Assembly (NCBI GenBank): GCA_965153455.1 | Contig: OZ234494.1 | Coordinates: 20,708,001-20,772,000 of the forward strand | From: Sphagnum compactum | Taxonomy: Eukaryota > Bryophyta > Sphagnopsida > Sphagnales | DNA length: 64,000 bases | Direction: 5' to 3' | Part shown: positions 24,340 to 37,100 of the stretch, in pieces | Numbering within the stretch: position 1 is the stretch's first letter | How the letters are laid out: the number at the start of each line of letters is the position of its first letter | Notes under the pieces: model-generated | What the model was told of the DNA's origin: nothing | Database searches by the model: none | The model's input: the letters and a program-made list of their open reading frames with translations, nothing else | Made by a program: the position numbers and the translations under genes

Positions 24340-24840
24340 GAGCTCTATATCACTTTGATAATCCATTTGGTTTGCAATACCCCCATGGAAAACACTCTAT
24401 GAGTAGAACTTGCAATACCCTTATATAAGAGGTGTTAAATACTTTGATCGTCCCCTTACTTGTTTGTTTCATTGAACAAAAGCAAGCTCCATGGAATACC
24501 TTCATTTTATTTTTTCCTCATCGTTGTTGACTATTTGGGGGTCTATTGTAGTGGCAACCATGTAGGTAGGTGTAGCCATGTAGGTGGGGTTTGGTAGATA
24601 CCTACTTAAAGTCTTGGTAGGTAGGACGGTGGAAAGGCGGGTAGGTGGGCAGGGATGAGAGTAACACATTTTTAATTTATAGGTGAGTAGGTAGATGGGG
24701 AAGAGGTTATTTTAAAATTTAAATATATAATTGAATAGTTCGGCGGGGGACAATGGGGGGTAGTAGGTGGGTGGGTGGAAAAAGTTTCAAAAACAATAAA
24801 TAAATAAATAAATGAAAACTAGGTGGGGGGCGGGGAAAAA
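24340..24840 (+). repeat. G-rich direct repeat, copy 2
   Basis: Same order of blocks as 15,990-16,610. An internal duplication of 'catgtaggtggggt' type is present only here. Ends in A-rich sequence. Confidence 0.7.
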
Positions 24841-24989
24841 ATAAAGTTGAAACAAAAAAAAAGATTAGGGCTGATCAAGGCTAAGAAAAGGCAAATAAAA
24901 TAAGTCAACTTGGGATGGCACATGGATAGAAAAGAGAATCTTATGAATGCACCATCCATCCATGTTGGTGCATTGGCGGGTGCTAGTTC

Positions 24990-25290
24990 ATTTTGGCCTT
25001 AAATGTACACCCTTTTGAAATTTGAGGTGTTGGCCAAGGGGAGGCACTTAAATTTCCTAGTGTAATCAAATGCCCAAATGCACACCAAGAAATTTCCTAG
25101 TGTATTTGGAGGGCATGATATACCCACAATTTTTGGTCATCAAAAAGTAGGAGGGATTATTCATTATACTCTTTAAAATAAAATCTTTTAGGCTAGTAAT
25201 TTTGAGAATGTCCCTATCTAGTTGGGGCTATAATCCACCAATTAAGAAAGAAAATATCATGTAAGACCTATAATCAAATGTTGAATAAGG
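24990..25290 (+). repeat. Dispersed repeat, partner of 53.26-53.56 kb
   Basis: Shares 'tttgaggtgttggccaaggg', the 'ttggagggcat' block and 'aaatcttttaggctag' with 53,275-53,560 in the same order and orientation. Confidence 0.65.
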
Positions 25291-25429
25291 GAATTCACAA
25301 AATCCAATAAAAGATTGATGGTCAAAACCATCACAGGGGAGACAAAAAGGAAAGGTTAAATAAATGCCAAAAGATAAATAGCCCATAGGAACAAAAAAAG
25401 GGAGAGAGTTAGTCCCTCTTGTGGTAGGA

Positions 25430-27090
25430 AGCTATTTCACCCATGGCCCCTCTAATGTCTCCTATATGCAAATCATGAAATCTAATAGTAATGGGAGGTT
25501 TAGAACAAGCATCACCTACCAACGCAATTTTCCTCTTTATGGCAAAGGCTAAAGCACACTGAAAGGTAATACTAACACACTACCTAAAAAATTGAATGCA
25601 AAAAGAAAAGGATAAATGACCTCCTGATTGCCTATCGTGGAAAAGATGGGCACACTTCCTAATGAAATGATCTATATCATGCTCGGGTGCACCATGCACC
25701 TCCATGGCCATTGGAATAAAGTGGTGCCCTTCATGAAGCCCTCTATATTTATGGATTTTAGCAATGGTGTTAAGTTCTGCCGCTACACCTCCTGGTCGAT
25801 TAATGACACTCGAAGCGACCATCCCCCACGTCGGGTCAGTAACCACCACATTGGCAACGAAAACCTAATCCTCTCGGGTCATGAAGAGATCAACTCGTAA
25901 TGAAACTTTTGATGTAAGGGTGTACCACCACTTTTTCCATATAACATGTTCACTCTCTTGAATGAGGGCATACATGACGTCTCAGATGGCATCATGTGTG
26001 GTATCTGTTAATTTCCAAATAGGCAAGTGCCAAATGCATCCAACCAGGTGTCCACATTCACATGTGAAAAGACTAAATGATGAGGGTTGAGTCAAATTGA
26101 AATGAAAACGCAATGTTGAGGTGACAATGCTGAGGTGAAAGTAGAATGTGCGTTGCAAAATGAATGAATATATGGCTTAACAACCAACCATAGCCTTGCC
26201 CCTTTGCCCAAATAAAAGTGAATGCAAGTTCTAAATGTTGAGGATATGGAGTCATCCTCCAAGCTAGACCTAAAGGATGTGTGATGGTGGATGTCCATCA
26301 AAGATGCATGTAAACCTGGGGAGTCGATAACCACCAAACTTTTAAAAAAAGGGTGCATCTCCCTAGTTGTAAGAGGAAAGCCATATCATGCTACATGTAA
26401 GCATGACTGAAACAAGTGTGGGCCCTTTTCAACCTGTGAAACATATTCCTCCAAAATGGGTTTATCAAAAATACGAAACCTAGAGCATAAATATGGAACC
26501 ACCAAAACCTAACTCCCTATAAAAGCAAATGGGGCACAATCCTCCATAGAGAGAAGGCCTATACCACTTAAGGATATTAGTAGTTGAATGTGACGCCTCA
26601 TTAAAGGGCTTTGACAAGACTCCCACAATCCTAGACCCATAATGTCCCCACATATTTGCATAACTCTCTTGTTGAAATTGGCCAAAAGAAACAAGAAGGA
26701 AGAAGGAGGTATTGTCCGTGTGAGATAAGAAGGTTGACGAGTTACACATGAGGACAAAATGCCAAAGCAACCTGGGTGTCTCCTAGGAGAGGAAGATCAT
26801 TGATATGTGCAACGTCCTGAGATAAAGCCTCATCCAAAAAATGTGTGGCAAAGTCCGAAGAACCCACTGGCACACCCAAAATGCATAAGCCATATGTGAC
26901 CAAAGTGCTGAATTTTTTTTATGCACAAAGAAATTTTAATGGACTCCAAAGCTTGCACTTTGACACCTTGACCCTAAGCCCAATTAAAGTTAATTGGGTG
27001 GAAAGGTGGTCAAAAGCATGGGTAATCTCACTCATAGGCTTCACAATGTGGATAGTCCATTAAGGATGGAAAGACACAACTGGGGCTCGC
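25430..27090 (-). pseudogene. LINE-type reverse transcriptase, 3' part, degraded
   Basis: On the - strand, left-going from about 27,060, the reading HIVKPMSEITHAFDHLSTQ...LRVKVSKCKLWSP is the region just after the YxDD motif of non-LTR reverse transcriptases. The YxDD itself has decayed. Further segments are THFLDEALSQDVAHINDLP (about 26,800), RVMQICGDIMGLGLWESC (about 26,640) and a C-terminal part, HEGHHFIPMAMEVHGAPEHD plus FIRKCAHLFHDRQSGGHLS (25,720-25,600). Stops and frameshifts are frequent. The second fragment at 61.9-63.5 kb belongs to the same broad type. No poly-A tail or target-site duplication was found. Confidence 0.7.
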
Positions 27091-29880
27091 GCGATGGTCT
27101 TTAGCAGAGTTCGATAAGTCTAGATAAACCATCATTGGAAGCATCATTGGAAGAACAAACATTAACATCCAAAGGACTAAAAGGAAAAAAATTCTAATAC
27201 TTGAAAGTTAATGAGGGTTCGAGTGGCAACATTGTCACAATTCGTAATTGAACCAAAATTCCCCGATGCAACAAGATATTTGAACTTAGGACCAACCCTC
27301 ATCACAAAGATAAGAGAAAAACTTGTGCAAAAAATATGTTACAACAGATGTGAACAACAAATTAAACCTGGATGCAATTGGAAGAAACTCAAAAGCACAA
27401 AGCAAAGTGCATCATAATACTTATAATAAACACCAAAATTAAAATGCATTAGTAGAGTGCAACATGAAAGTACTTATTGTAAACACCACAAGCAAAATGC
27501 AACACCAATTGTTTGTAGTAGAACACAAAATTCATGTACACCAAATCCTTAAAATTGCTACACCAAAATGCAAAAGTGCACAATGCTACAAAGGCATGAT
27601 CATAAGTTTTATACATAATGACAATATACCTTGAAGTAGGTACTAACAAGCTTGACGGTGACGACATTTATTTGTTGGATCTTGGAGGCGTGGAGTCTTC
27701 ATTGGCAGGTTGGTGACTGTTCGTTGGCATTCTCAAGTTAAATGCTTGCAACTTGCAACTCAAACAAGCTCTTTGAAAGACTAGATTTAAGCGGCAACAA
27801 TAACAAATTTGAAAGACAGATCAACAACAACATAGATTCATAGTAGGGTAGTAATGGTGAGCAAATGGGTTTAGAATGCTACAAAACACAAACACGATGA
27901 ACATTATTGCCAAAGAGGATTGTTGCAAATTGATGAGCATCATAATCATATTTTGGCATTTAATGGCCAAACCGTTTCGCAAAGGTGGTTATTAAAGATT
28001 TAGCTTTCAACAAAATGATTCTTGTCACATCAAAAATTGTTGATTTCCAATGATTTCGGCTTAATCTAATGGTCTAAAATAAACCTAGGTGATCAAATCG
28101 CCCCATTTTGGCTCGAAAAAATGTTAATTTTTTCCAAAATAAAAAAACTATCAGGTGGTGATGCCTCACTAGTATAACCCATTTTGGGACTTCAAAAAGG
28201 TCATGGATTGAAACCGAGTGGAATGCAAGTGAAATTCCTACCTTTTCTTTTTCACTTTAGGGTAAACCAATTGGTGTTTGAACACTTAAACACTCAGGGT
28301 AGGCTGGATTTGATGGGAGGGCTCCATTGTTTTTGGTGTCCAAACAAAGCTTGAACCCCTCTTATTGGTGCATTTAGCACACTACAAATGTCAAAAACAG
28401 AATAAAACTATGAAAGTTACGGCCCCCCCAAGTAGAGGAGTCAAGAACTCAAAAAAACAAACCACCTGACGTTACAAAGGCTGTTTTCCCGAACATTCAA
28501 AAACTTCACTGTATGTTGCTTTGTTGTTATTGAAGTTCAAAGATGATTTGTAGAACTTCAAGTGGCGTTCCTATAGCACTTTAAATCATTTAAAATGAAT
28601 AAGAAATAAGAAAGTTATGAAGTTTGAAAGTAGGAGGGGTCAAAATTAAGAAAAATGAAAAAAAATTATTTTGGAATTCAATTTTTTTTTTCTTTCCTAC
28701 TCTTTTTTTACTGGTCCTTTGGCTTTGCATTTCCAAGAGGATTTGTAGATCTTGAGAAGGTGGTTCTATAACATTTTAAATCACTCAAAATGGAGAAGAA
28801 TTGAGAAAGATCTGCCAAAGTGTTTGGTCATAGGCAGGTAATCAATCCTTGATGGGCTAGTTTACCTAACTTCAAGAAAATTACAAGAGCAAAGCAAAAT
28901 TTAGAACTGTTAGATATGCACGCATATCATCCCCTTGGAAAGAAATGGGATACAAAATCGAAATAGGAACTGATCATCTTTATCTTGAATCTTGGGAGAA
29001 TTTAATGAGAAGTCCATGTATTGCCTATATTTAACATGATGAATGTGTTTTTCATTGAATTGAAGCAATTTGTGTTTTGTAATGTCAGAACATTAATGTT
29101 GATGTGGTGGTCTAGTTTTGAAAGTGCAGATGATTAGCAAAGAACCACTTTGTCCTAGGCTCCTCATTTTGGTTAAGTAATCCCCCACCTTGAAGTCTTT
29201 TCCTACCCCAAATTTGAGACAAATGGGAAAAGTTGACTACCATAGCCTAGGGTCAGTTTTCACATGTACAAAGCAAATAATTCATTTAGTTTTCACAAAT
29301 TTGAAATTATTATTTTTCATGATCTACTATGATATCCTCACACAAGGAATAAAATTATGCACATTATAGGCTACAATAATTATGATTGGTTTTCAACACC
29401 TCAACTTCAGATTTTCAAAAAAAAATTCATTTCACTATTTTAAGGAATATTTAATGACAAAACTGACACTAGGGTAAGGTATACTCACACACAGAAGGTT
29501 GTACAAACATGTGTTAGGTCCATTTGGTATAGGTGATGGGTTTTTAATATATAATTATGAGATGTATTAGACATGTCAAACAACTAAATTGTTAAAAAAC
29601 ATAATAGTTAAAGGTGGATGGACATATTAGATACCAGTCTATTGCCAGCGTGAACTATTTTGTCCGACGTAAATTTGGGTGTTGAACATACTTGTCACAC
29701 TATAAGAGAATTACTTGTTATACATATCACAAAGGAGTTGTAGAAATGGTACGATGTGTGCAGTGTGACTGTAATTTGATGTGTAATTTGATTACTCAAT
29801 TACTTAGGTAATTATTTAAAGGGGTAAGTTGAGTGGTAGGATTCCATAATTTGGTTATGGTGCATTGACTTATGTCATGT
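27091..29880. other. Intergenic stretch, no gene recognised
   Basis: AT-rich, with an internally repeated phrase near 28,548-28,620 and 28,742-28,810 ('gatttgtaga' followed by 'cattttaaatcactcaaaat'), suggesting an old local duplication of about 190 bases. No frame with recognisable motifs. Confidence 0.35.
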
Positions 29881-30098
29881 GCACCATGTGATATTGTTCC
29901 TTGTGATTAATTATGGAATCACATGGGGAACCATGTGATATTGTTTCCTTGTGATTAATTGTGGAATCACATGGGGAACCATGTGATATTGTTCCTTGTG
30001 ATTAATTGTGGAATCACATGGGGAACCATGTGATATTGTTTCTTTGTGATTAATTGTGGAATCACATGGGGGACCATGTGATATTGTTCCTTGTGATT
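29881..30098. repeat. 48-bp tandem repeat with internal palindrome
   Basis: Four full units and a partial fifth, 47-49 bases each and nearly identical. Every unit holds CCATGTGAT and its complement ATCACATGG about 20 bases apart, so each could form a hairpin on either strand. Low divergence points to recent expansion. Confidence 0.9.
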
Positions 30099-30109
30099 TT
30101 GTTTCCTTT

Positions 30110-31440
30110 TGATTATTTGGGGAACCTTGTGGTGGATAAGCTTTAGGAAGTTTCTTGACTTGTTTCCTTTTGGTTAGTATTTGAGGGGGTGTTTGTGACC
30201 TTGGGAAATACCTTCACTTGTACAAAGTTATGGTATGAATGCAAAATTTGTGAGAATTGAAGTTTTGATTTTGAAAGGCTTTTGGTTTTTTAATGGTTTT
30301 GGTGTAGTTTGTGTTTAGTTCATGGTAGGAGAATAGTGAGGCTTGCATAGCCAATAGAAGGGTGAAAAAATAATTTTGCAACCGAGAACATAGATTTCAT
30401 AGCTATGTAGTAATCATACATAGTTTCGGTCCTAAACCCGTTTGTGGTGTACATGACCAACCAGGAACTGTTTGGTTCTGCTTCCGAAGTTTTAGATTGC
30501 AAGAAAGAGAAACTAACTCATTGTGTTAGCTTGACTTTGGAACCCACATGGCACAAACCACCACTTTAAGCTTTTTGTCCAATTTTTTTACAAATAAAAA
30601 TCAGGATATGGTATCATATCAGGAAGCCCTTGACTGGCCCCCATGGAGCACCTGCCCTTTTCCACCAGATAATTCAGTAGTTATGTCCAATATCAAAGCC
30701 TTGTACATACATGTTCATCATATATCTACATACATCTGTTGTTTCCAACATTTTAAAGTGGTTTGTTGAATGTGAACCTTTTGGTAAAAAAATTGTCTGA
30801 TGTGGTGTTGAACATATCAGAATTACTATGTGAGATTCCTGATTTCTGGGGTCACACTACTACATAACCTGTGCCTGATGTTCAACGCTTTCCAAATTAT
30901 GGGAACAACACCTTTCTTTCATAGGCTTTTCTGGGTATTGAAAGAGTTTACACATGGGGGTCCATTTGCTTATAATCGTCACTTCTCCTGGGATCATGTG
31001 CTGACGACACATGGTGCACCCATAGCATTAGAAAACCTCTGGGATCCTAGCTGGGGCAACTAGGAAAAATTAAGCCCTCTTAATGCTATGGTGAAGGACC
31101 CTGACCAGGAAAATGTTGGGCCTAAGAGCCCTCAAGACAGATCTAAAGGCAGTCCCATGGAAATTCAGAATTCATTTAAGTGTGGACAGAGGTTGTGAAG
31201 TGTAATGTAAAGTGAAAATACACATTATTGAGGTACCCACATATTATAATGAAGACAAAACAATTAATTAGTTTATGTAAATTTTGATTTTAAACTTCAA
31301 TTCTATGGAACTTTCTTTTACTACTGGTTTAGAATTCTCCTTTTTTTTTTTCCATCACTTTCCTTCCAAGTTTTCCTTTTTCCATTTTTTTCATTTTGGC
31401 ATTTCAGCAAGTAGGATCACCATGGATCATAGAAGAGAAA
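30110..31440. other. Intergenic stretch, no gene recognised
   Basis: Short frames only (30,320-30,502 -, 30,548-30,769 +, 30,830-31,063 +) without motifs or paralogues. T-rich tract near 31,340-31,395. Confidence 0.3.
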
Positions 31441-31880
31441 AAAATATGGAAGAAAAATTTAACCAATCATGGCTATTTTGGCCAATGGGCTAATCAACTT
31501 TAAAAAGCAATATTTTAAAAATTTGAGAAAAAAACATGTTCAAAAACTTGATCAATCATTGTTTCTTTGGAACATGGCCTACAAACTTTGTGCCCACCTT
31601 CAAAAAAAAAAATGTAAAAAGTCCAACCAATCATGGTTATTTTGGCCCACCGGCTAATGAACTATGCACCCACCTTCAAAAAAACATTTCTAAAATAATT
31701 GAGAAAAAATTATGGCAAAAATTTTGTAGACCGATCATGGCTTTTTGGGCTCATGGTCTAATGAATGTTTGACCCACCTCTAAAAATGGTTTTAAAAAAA
31801 AAGATTTTGAACCATCAAAATATGACCAATCATAATTGTTTGAGCTCATGATTTAATGGACTTCATGTTCAGCTCAAACA
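31440..31880. repeat. Degenerate tandem repeat of about 90 bases
   Basis: The pattern 'ccaatcatgg-(c/t)tattttgg-cccat(g/c)ggctaat', then 'cccaccttcaaaaaaa', recurs about five times near 31,460, 31,545, 31,630, 31,725 and 31,825. It explains the overlapping open frames here. Confidence 0.65.
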
Positions 31881-32600
31881 CCAAGTCCATTAGACCATGA
31901 GACATTATCCATAGTGCATTTAATGCTAATTTTTTATCCACTTACATTTCCTCAATTCCTTGGTCCTTCAACTTTGTATAAAGTGAACTTGAACCCTGAA
32001 ATGGTGCTTGTTTCAATCATAGATTTTCTATTTTGATGGTCATGGGCTTTCAGGCTCTAGTGTAAAAAGGGCCTTACTAATATTATCAATTAGCCCCTTA
32101 GATTTTCTCCTTAATGTTAATTAACTTGTGACAATAGTTTGCTTTTGTTTGTGTAGGTAATGGTGGGGCAGAGAAAGCTGGGTGAGGTGTATGATTTGCC
32201 AACAAACAAACAAAAGGGTAGGATCTATTATTGTTGTTATTGTTGATTCTTATTTGGTAGTTATGAGTCCTCTTTGCATAGGGTCTTTACTTGATTTTGA
32301 GTGATTGTTTGCTTTTGTTTTATCTTTATGTCGTGTTTACTTGTGTTCTCATTTGTCCTGTACTTTTGATGGATGGGTTCTCATACTTGAATTTTAATTT
32401 ACAAGATTTTTTTTTCTAAGACCTGTTACAAATACTTGAGTGTTGAACTTGTTACACATATTTTGTAGGGTGGGTGGTGTACATGTTGAAAATAGTATTG
32501 GGTGTTGAAACTTTTTTGTCCTGTGGATGGACTCCAAGAAGAACATGGCAAAACCAAGTGGCGTGAACTAGCATCTACCAATGCACCACGAAGGAAATAC
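31881..32600. other. Stretch left of TM copy 1
   Basis: No gene recognised. Homology with the TM units starts only near 32,594 ('gaaatacctgg'), so upstream promoter sequence shared by copies 2 and 3 is missing here. Confidence 0.35.
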
Positions 32601-32607
32601 CTGGAAA

Positions 32608-32615
32608 TATAAACA
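32608..32615 (+). promoter_or_regulatory. TATA-like box of TM copy 1 (weakened)
   Basis: TATAAACA lies at the place where copy 3 has TATAAATA and copy 2 has TATAAGTA, 163 bases before the ATG-equivalent. The shared upstream sequence beyond it is absent. Confidence 0.4.
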
Positions 32616-32770
32616 GGATGACCACTCTGCAAACAATCACTTTCATTTTGATGTGCCTGTGATGGCTAGACAATGTTTGAGCTAATCAATCCAACCAGTC
32701 TCAGAAGCTAATTTGAGCTTATGTTCATTCCACCATCAGGCTCATAACAAAGTTCAGAAAAAGCCGAGAG

Positions 32771-34174
32771 ATGTGTCAGGTGTTGTCATTCACTGATGCA
32801 ATTGCCAAGTCCCCTCCACAGGTAGTCATAGCAGCATCAGTTGCTTTCTCTGCTGGCGCAGAGCATTTGCACCCAGGTTCGGGTCCATAAGTAGTGACAA
32901 TTGCCCCAGGAAGACTCGCTTTCGCTACGGCTCCGGTGGGTCCCCCTTAACCAGGCCACTACCTATAAGTCGCTTCAAATCGAATATGGGATTTTACGGT
33001 TCCAGGCTTAGCAATTATCATTCCACGTCTTTCATCCGGCTCAAATAGCTATATTGAATCATCTGGTTTCTTCATAATTATACGAGTCACTCGTATTTAT
33101 TCAGCATAATATTGGTGATGAAGGTGGGGATTGTCTTCATTATCATCATCACAGTAGCCTTCAGCATTTGGAGGTCCTTTTCATCTGCATCCCCAAATGG
33201 TGGGCATCTAGTTTCTTCTTCACCAGCAGGAACTGTGGAGTTTGCAGGTATGAAGACAATACACCAGTTACAAGCTTCTTTGCTCCCTCTTCTCGTGGTC
33301 TTTGATTTTACGGTGCCTAGCAAGACTACAATTGCCTTTGAGACTGGCAATATTTGAATTAACTTGCTTCCTTTATTGGTATACAGTAGGATTTGCTGGA
33401 CTAAGCATTAAATGGGCAAAGTGCTCAGTTGCTTGATTCCAAGCTCCTCTGCACTCTGGAGCTGTGATATTGGGAGATGATCAATCTTCAAGTTCAAGGT
33501 TGCTCTTTGAGAGGAGTTCTAGGATCAAGTGCAATACAAAGTAAGCAGCATTAAGTCTGGTCGTTAGAGATTTCTACTAAAAAGCTATGAAATTACATGC
33601 GGTGTATAATGTGTTTGGGTTTGTTCATCATGCCAAACAGTTTTAGTTCCTTGGTTCAGACAGGAGTATTTCCATAGCATACCTATATACAGATAATCAA
33701 GGTAAAGCTCTCTGCAAAAATATGGACATTTAAGGCATGGTGCAACATGTAGAACATTGGGCTGCAATTGCTATGATTTCCAATCCTTATGCTCTGTTAG
33801 TTTCCAGCCTTTCTGTTGAGGCTAATGCCCCTTTCTTAGATTTGCCTCCTTCGCATCATGTCCCCTTCATTGCTTCTTAGTTTTCAGTTCATTAAACCGT
33901 ATTGGCAATTTGGTTCTTATGTCATATGATGATAACGTTGTGTTTCAACATTTGGCTGTGTTGCTGAGCAGCTAATCAAGATGGGCTAGGAGTTCCATGT
34001 CGAGTTGATGCACAGTTGCTGGAAGCTGGGATCCTGATGAACAATCTACTCACCAGCAGCTCAGCTAATGAAGGCTCCACAGATAGTACTAGTGTGCCAG
34101 TCCCTACCATCTTGGCTGAAGTTGGAGCAAATCACCGGATGATTGAGATGGCTTCCTTGGCACTTTCTATCTGA
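32771..34174 (+). pseudogene. TM gene copy 1, disrupted by organelle DNA
   Basis: Two-exon paralogue of the intact gene at 56.3 kb. Exon 1 (32,771-33,247) keeps the start and reads MCQVLSFTDAIAKSP, but a 250-base insertion at 32,856-33,105 brings an in-frame stop. The membrane segment (KVGIVFIIIITVAFSIWRSF) is still open downstream of the insert. The GTATGA donor at 33,248 and the acceptor at 33,971 match copies 2 and 3. Exon 2 (33,972-34,174) is open and ends at the same TGA. Without the insert the gene would be near intact, so the loss looks fairly recent. Confidence 0.75.
32856..33105. other. Inserted plastid 23S rDNA plus second fragment
   Basis: Absent from TM copies 2 and 3; it replaces about 5 bases of exon 1. 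Positions 32,870-32,974 are the reverse complement of a plastid 23S rRNA segment (recognisable by CCGTAGCGAAAGCGAGTC and GGACCCGAACCTGGGTG on the - strand). The next 130 bases are not 23S. On the - strand they read RRGMIIAKPGTVKSHIRFE, which resembles elongation factor Tu; this identity is tentative. A perfect 8+1+8 palindrome lies at 33,080-33,096. The two-part structure suits filler DNA at a repaired break. Confidence 0.75.
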
Positions 34175-37100
34175 GTTCAGCATTTAATCCTTTCACAAAA
34201 AACACTTATCCAGCAACTTTTTTATTTGGTTATAGCAAATTGTGCTTGTATGGTGATTTGAAGTACGCATCTTTCGCATTTTCTTCTGAGATTAGTTTTT
34301 AATGGGTGTCCAAAAAAAGGAGAGTTCGTGTTGTGGTAACTTATTGTGGCACCTTGGAAAAATAGTGTTAATTGTTTACAGCCTATGTTTCATTGTCATA
34401 AGATTAAACCAACATAGACTAAACACAGTGCATTGGATGTATAGTGGTGTGAGTACCAACTGTTGTGTTAATTATTTGACTTGCGTCCCTTGTAATCCTG
34501 GTGGTTAGCTTAGTTTGTGTGCCTTATCTTTGGGCTTTTGCCAATAATTATTTTTTTGGTTGCTTTTTCGCCCTCTTTTTGGTTACACACACAACCCTTT
34601 GATTTATCCTCTTTTATTCCACACAAAATGTGTACATATTAGTTTAGTGGACCTAGTTATTTAGCTGTGTATATTTTGTATTTATTCAATATGCATACAT
34701 AGCTTATTACGCTAATCCAGTGCACTAGAGTTAAGTACCAAGCTTGCTCACATGGAGATTTAAGGTTTAGGAACGTGAGTATGTTCAAACCAGTGAATTT
34801 TCTTGTGGTAAGGTTTTGCTGTATTATGATTTTTTGGTAAAAATGTGCTTTCCCAGTGTAAAGTGTGTATTTTCAGCAAAATTTTGCCAGTTTTATGAAA
34901 TCCATTTTTCCTCAAAAATCCAACACATGAAATGCAATGGAATTTGTGATTTTTGGTCATTAGAATATAAGTGTAGAAAATCTTCACGAATAATGTTGCT
35001 TTCTTTGGAAACATTTTGTGGATATCTCAAGAAAAAAACATGGGAAAAGTTTGGAAGATTTTGTTGATATAGTTTGAATTTGACTAATTTTGTTATTTTG
35101 TTGGAAAATTTCATGAAATTTTCAAGATCACAAAACTGATTAAAAAAACTTCTGTTCATGAACAGTGTGTTTTTTTTGGGGCGAAATATCACCACTTGGT
35201 GACAAAAAGAAGAGGTGATCCAACGAACGTCTTTTGGGGGGAAAAAAGCAAAACATTGCCATATTTAGAGGGAAAAAAGTACAAATCCCTTGATTTAGAC
35301 CAGAGCTCCAAGCATATCACTAAAATGTAAGGTTCTGAAAGTTTTATACTTTGATCTATGAACTATAGCCAAATTTGGCTAATTCATCTAGTGGATGATC
35401 ACGAGTCCACCTATCTCGCAAATTGGAAGAAAAGAAAATTGTTCCTGAAGCTATATTTTCACACCTTGAAATCTCAGAACCATTGTTTAGCCTATGATTT
35501 TGAATTTCTAATATTCTATCTTCAATTTGAAGACTCAAGTTGTATAAACAAAAGGTGCATCTCAATTGTCTTGAGGATGTGGCATGCTAATAATAGGTGG
35601 CTCAACATGTTGTTTGAAGCAAAAAATAAAACTGAATTAAATTATAATTTTTTAACCCCCCAAGGTCCAATCCACTCAATCCGGGTTCATGGATGATTTC
35701 ACATGTGCCTTGTACACAGCTATGGAGTCCAGTTCGTCCAACTCAAGATAGGCTCCCCAAGGGGTCTTCTTCATTATGGGCAATATAAGCGAAGGATTGA
35801 CGCCTCAAATATTTTCCTGCAAAATAAAAGTGACAACATGTGAAGATTCTAACATGTTTTAGGTTTGGTCAGCTGTGTGAAGGGCCCATGAACAGCTATT
35901 TCGGAGGGACGGAGAGAAATATTTAGGCCAAAGGGCAAGATTCCTTTCCTCCATACCATGGATCTCTGTGTAAACCTGCTCCATGACCATTTTTATACAC
36001 TATGTATTTCGAGTTCATGTATGGGAATGTTTTTTTTGGTGCAAAAGTTTACACAATTGCAAAAATAATAAAAATTCATGTTGCATATTCCCTGTTTTCT
36101 GAAAAAGCTTTTGCCAAATTTTCAAAAATTTCAAAATTTCAATTTTTTTTTGCTACATTTGGAGTCAAAAAGAAAAGAAAAGAAAAGTGGGACATCATTT
36201 TGCACATAGGGTAGGTGGGCCTATTATTGTGATAAATAGTCCTAGAGAACAAAAGAAGAATAAAGTCAATGTATGTTCAATTTTGATAAAAAAGACAGAA
36301 AAATTATAATTTGAGTTCAAGTGATTGAATGATTTTTGAGCATGTTTTTTATTTTTGGGAAAATTTTGAAGTTTTATTATAGGGGGCGTGTTGATGTGGC
36401 TAAACTTATTAGTTTCCACCACAAAGAGAATTTATAATCATAGCATATGGAATCTAATTTTTGATATTTATTTTTTTATTATTAAATTATTTTTATTATA
36501 TCTCCACCTTCCATTTACTTATTACTAAACTATGTTATACTATATTTCAACATCATGAAATATATTGTTATTTGCTAAAATAATATTCACAAATGATTGA
36601 GTATTGTTAGTCATAAAAAATTGAAACGGTGCTCCTCATGTTTTGTATCCAATATCGGTTTTAGTTATGTTCGTCCACATGTGTGCATATTTTCAATAGT
36701 TAATTTTATGTTGCATGTCTTCTACAACGGTGAATCTATTCTTAGATACTCAATATGAGTCTCTTTACTAGAACACGGACATAAGGTGGTGAACAAAAAT
36801 AGGCCCACCCACCTTGATGCTCTTCAACTTGTTTTACATAGTTATAAGGTGTTGGTCTAATCTTCCACATAGTTTGAGAGTTGAACTTTGTTCTATCCGT
36901 TGACTACATTGAGAACAAACATGGCAAAAACCTTCAGTTAATTCAGTTAAGGCAAACCTTTGTGGTCTCATAATCTACTTAGAGATCCTCAAAAGTTGTG
37001 TTTCATGGTTGAGTATTCTTATGGTGAGCATTGAGTTGTTCAATATGTTGATTGTTGTAGTGGAATATGTAATTTTTGAAACTAACATGGATTATTACAC

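Noticed and set aside
32870-32974. Functional rRNA gene
   Set aside because: Only about 105 bases of plastid 23S are present, in antisense and inside an exon; it is an insertion, not an rRNA gene.
33087-33350. Minus-strand frame across TM copy 1, also at 56,254-56,634
   Set aside because: Antisense to the TM exon. The sense frame has the membrane segment, splice sites and TATA box.
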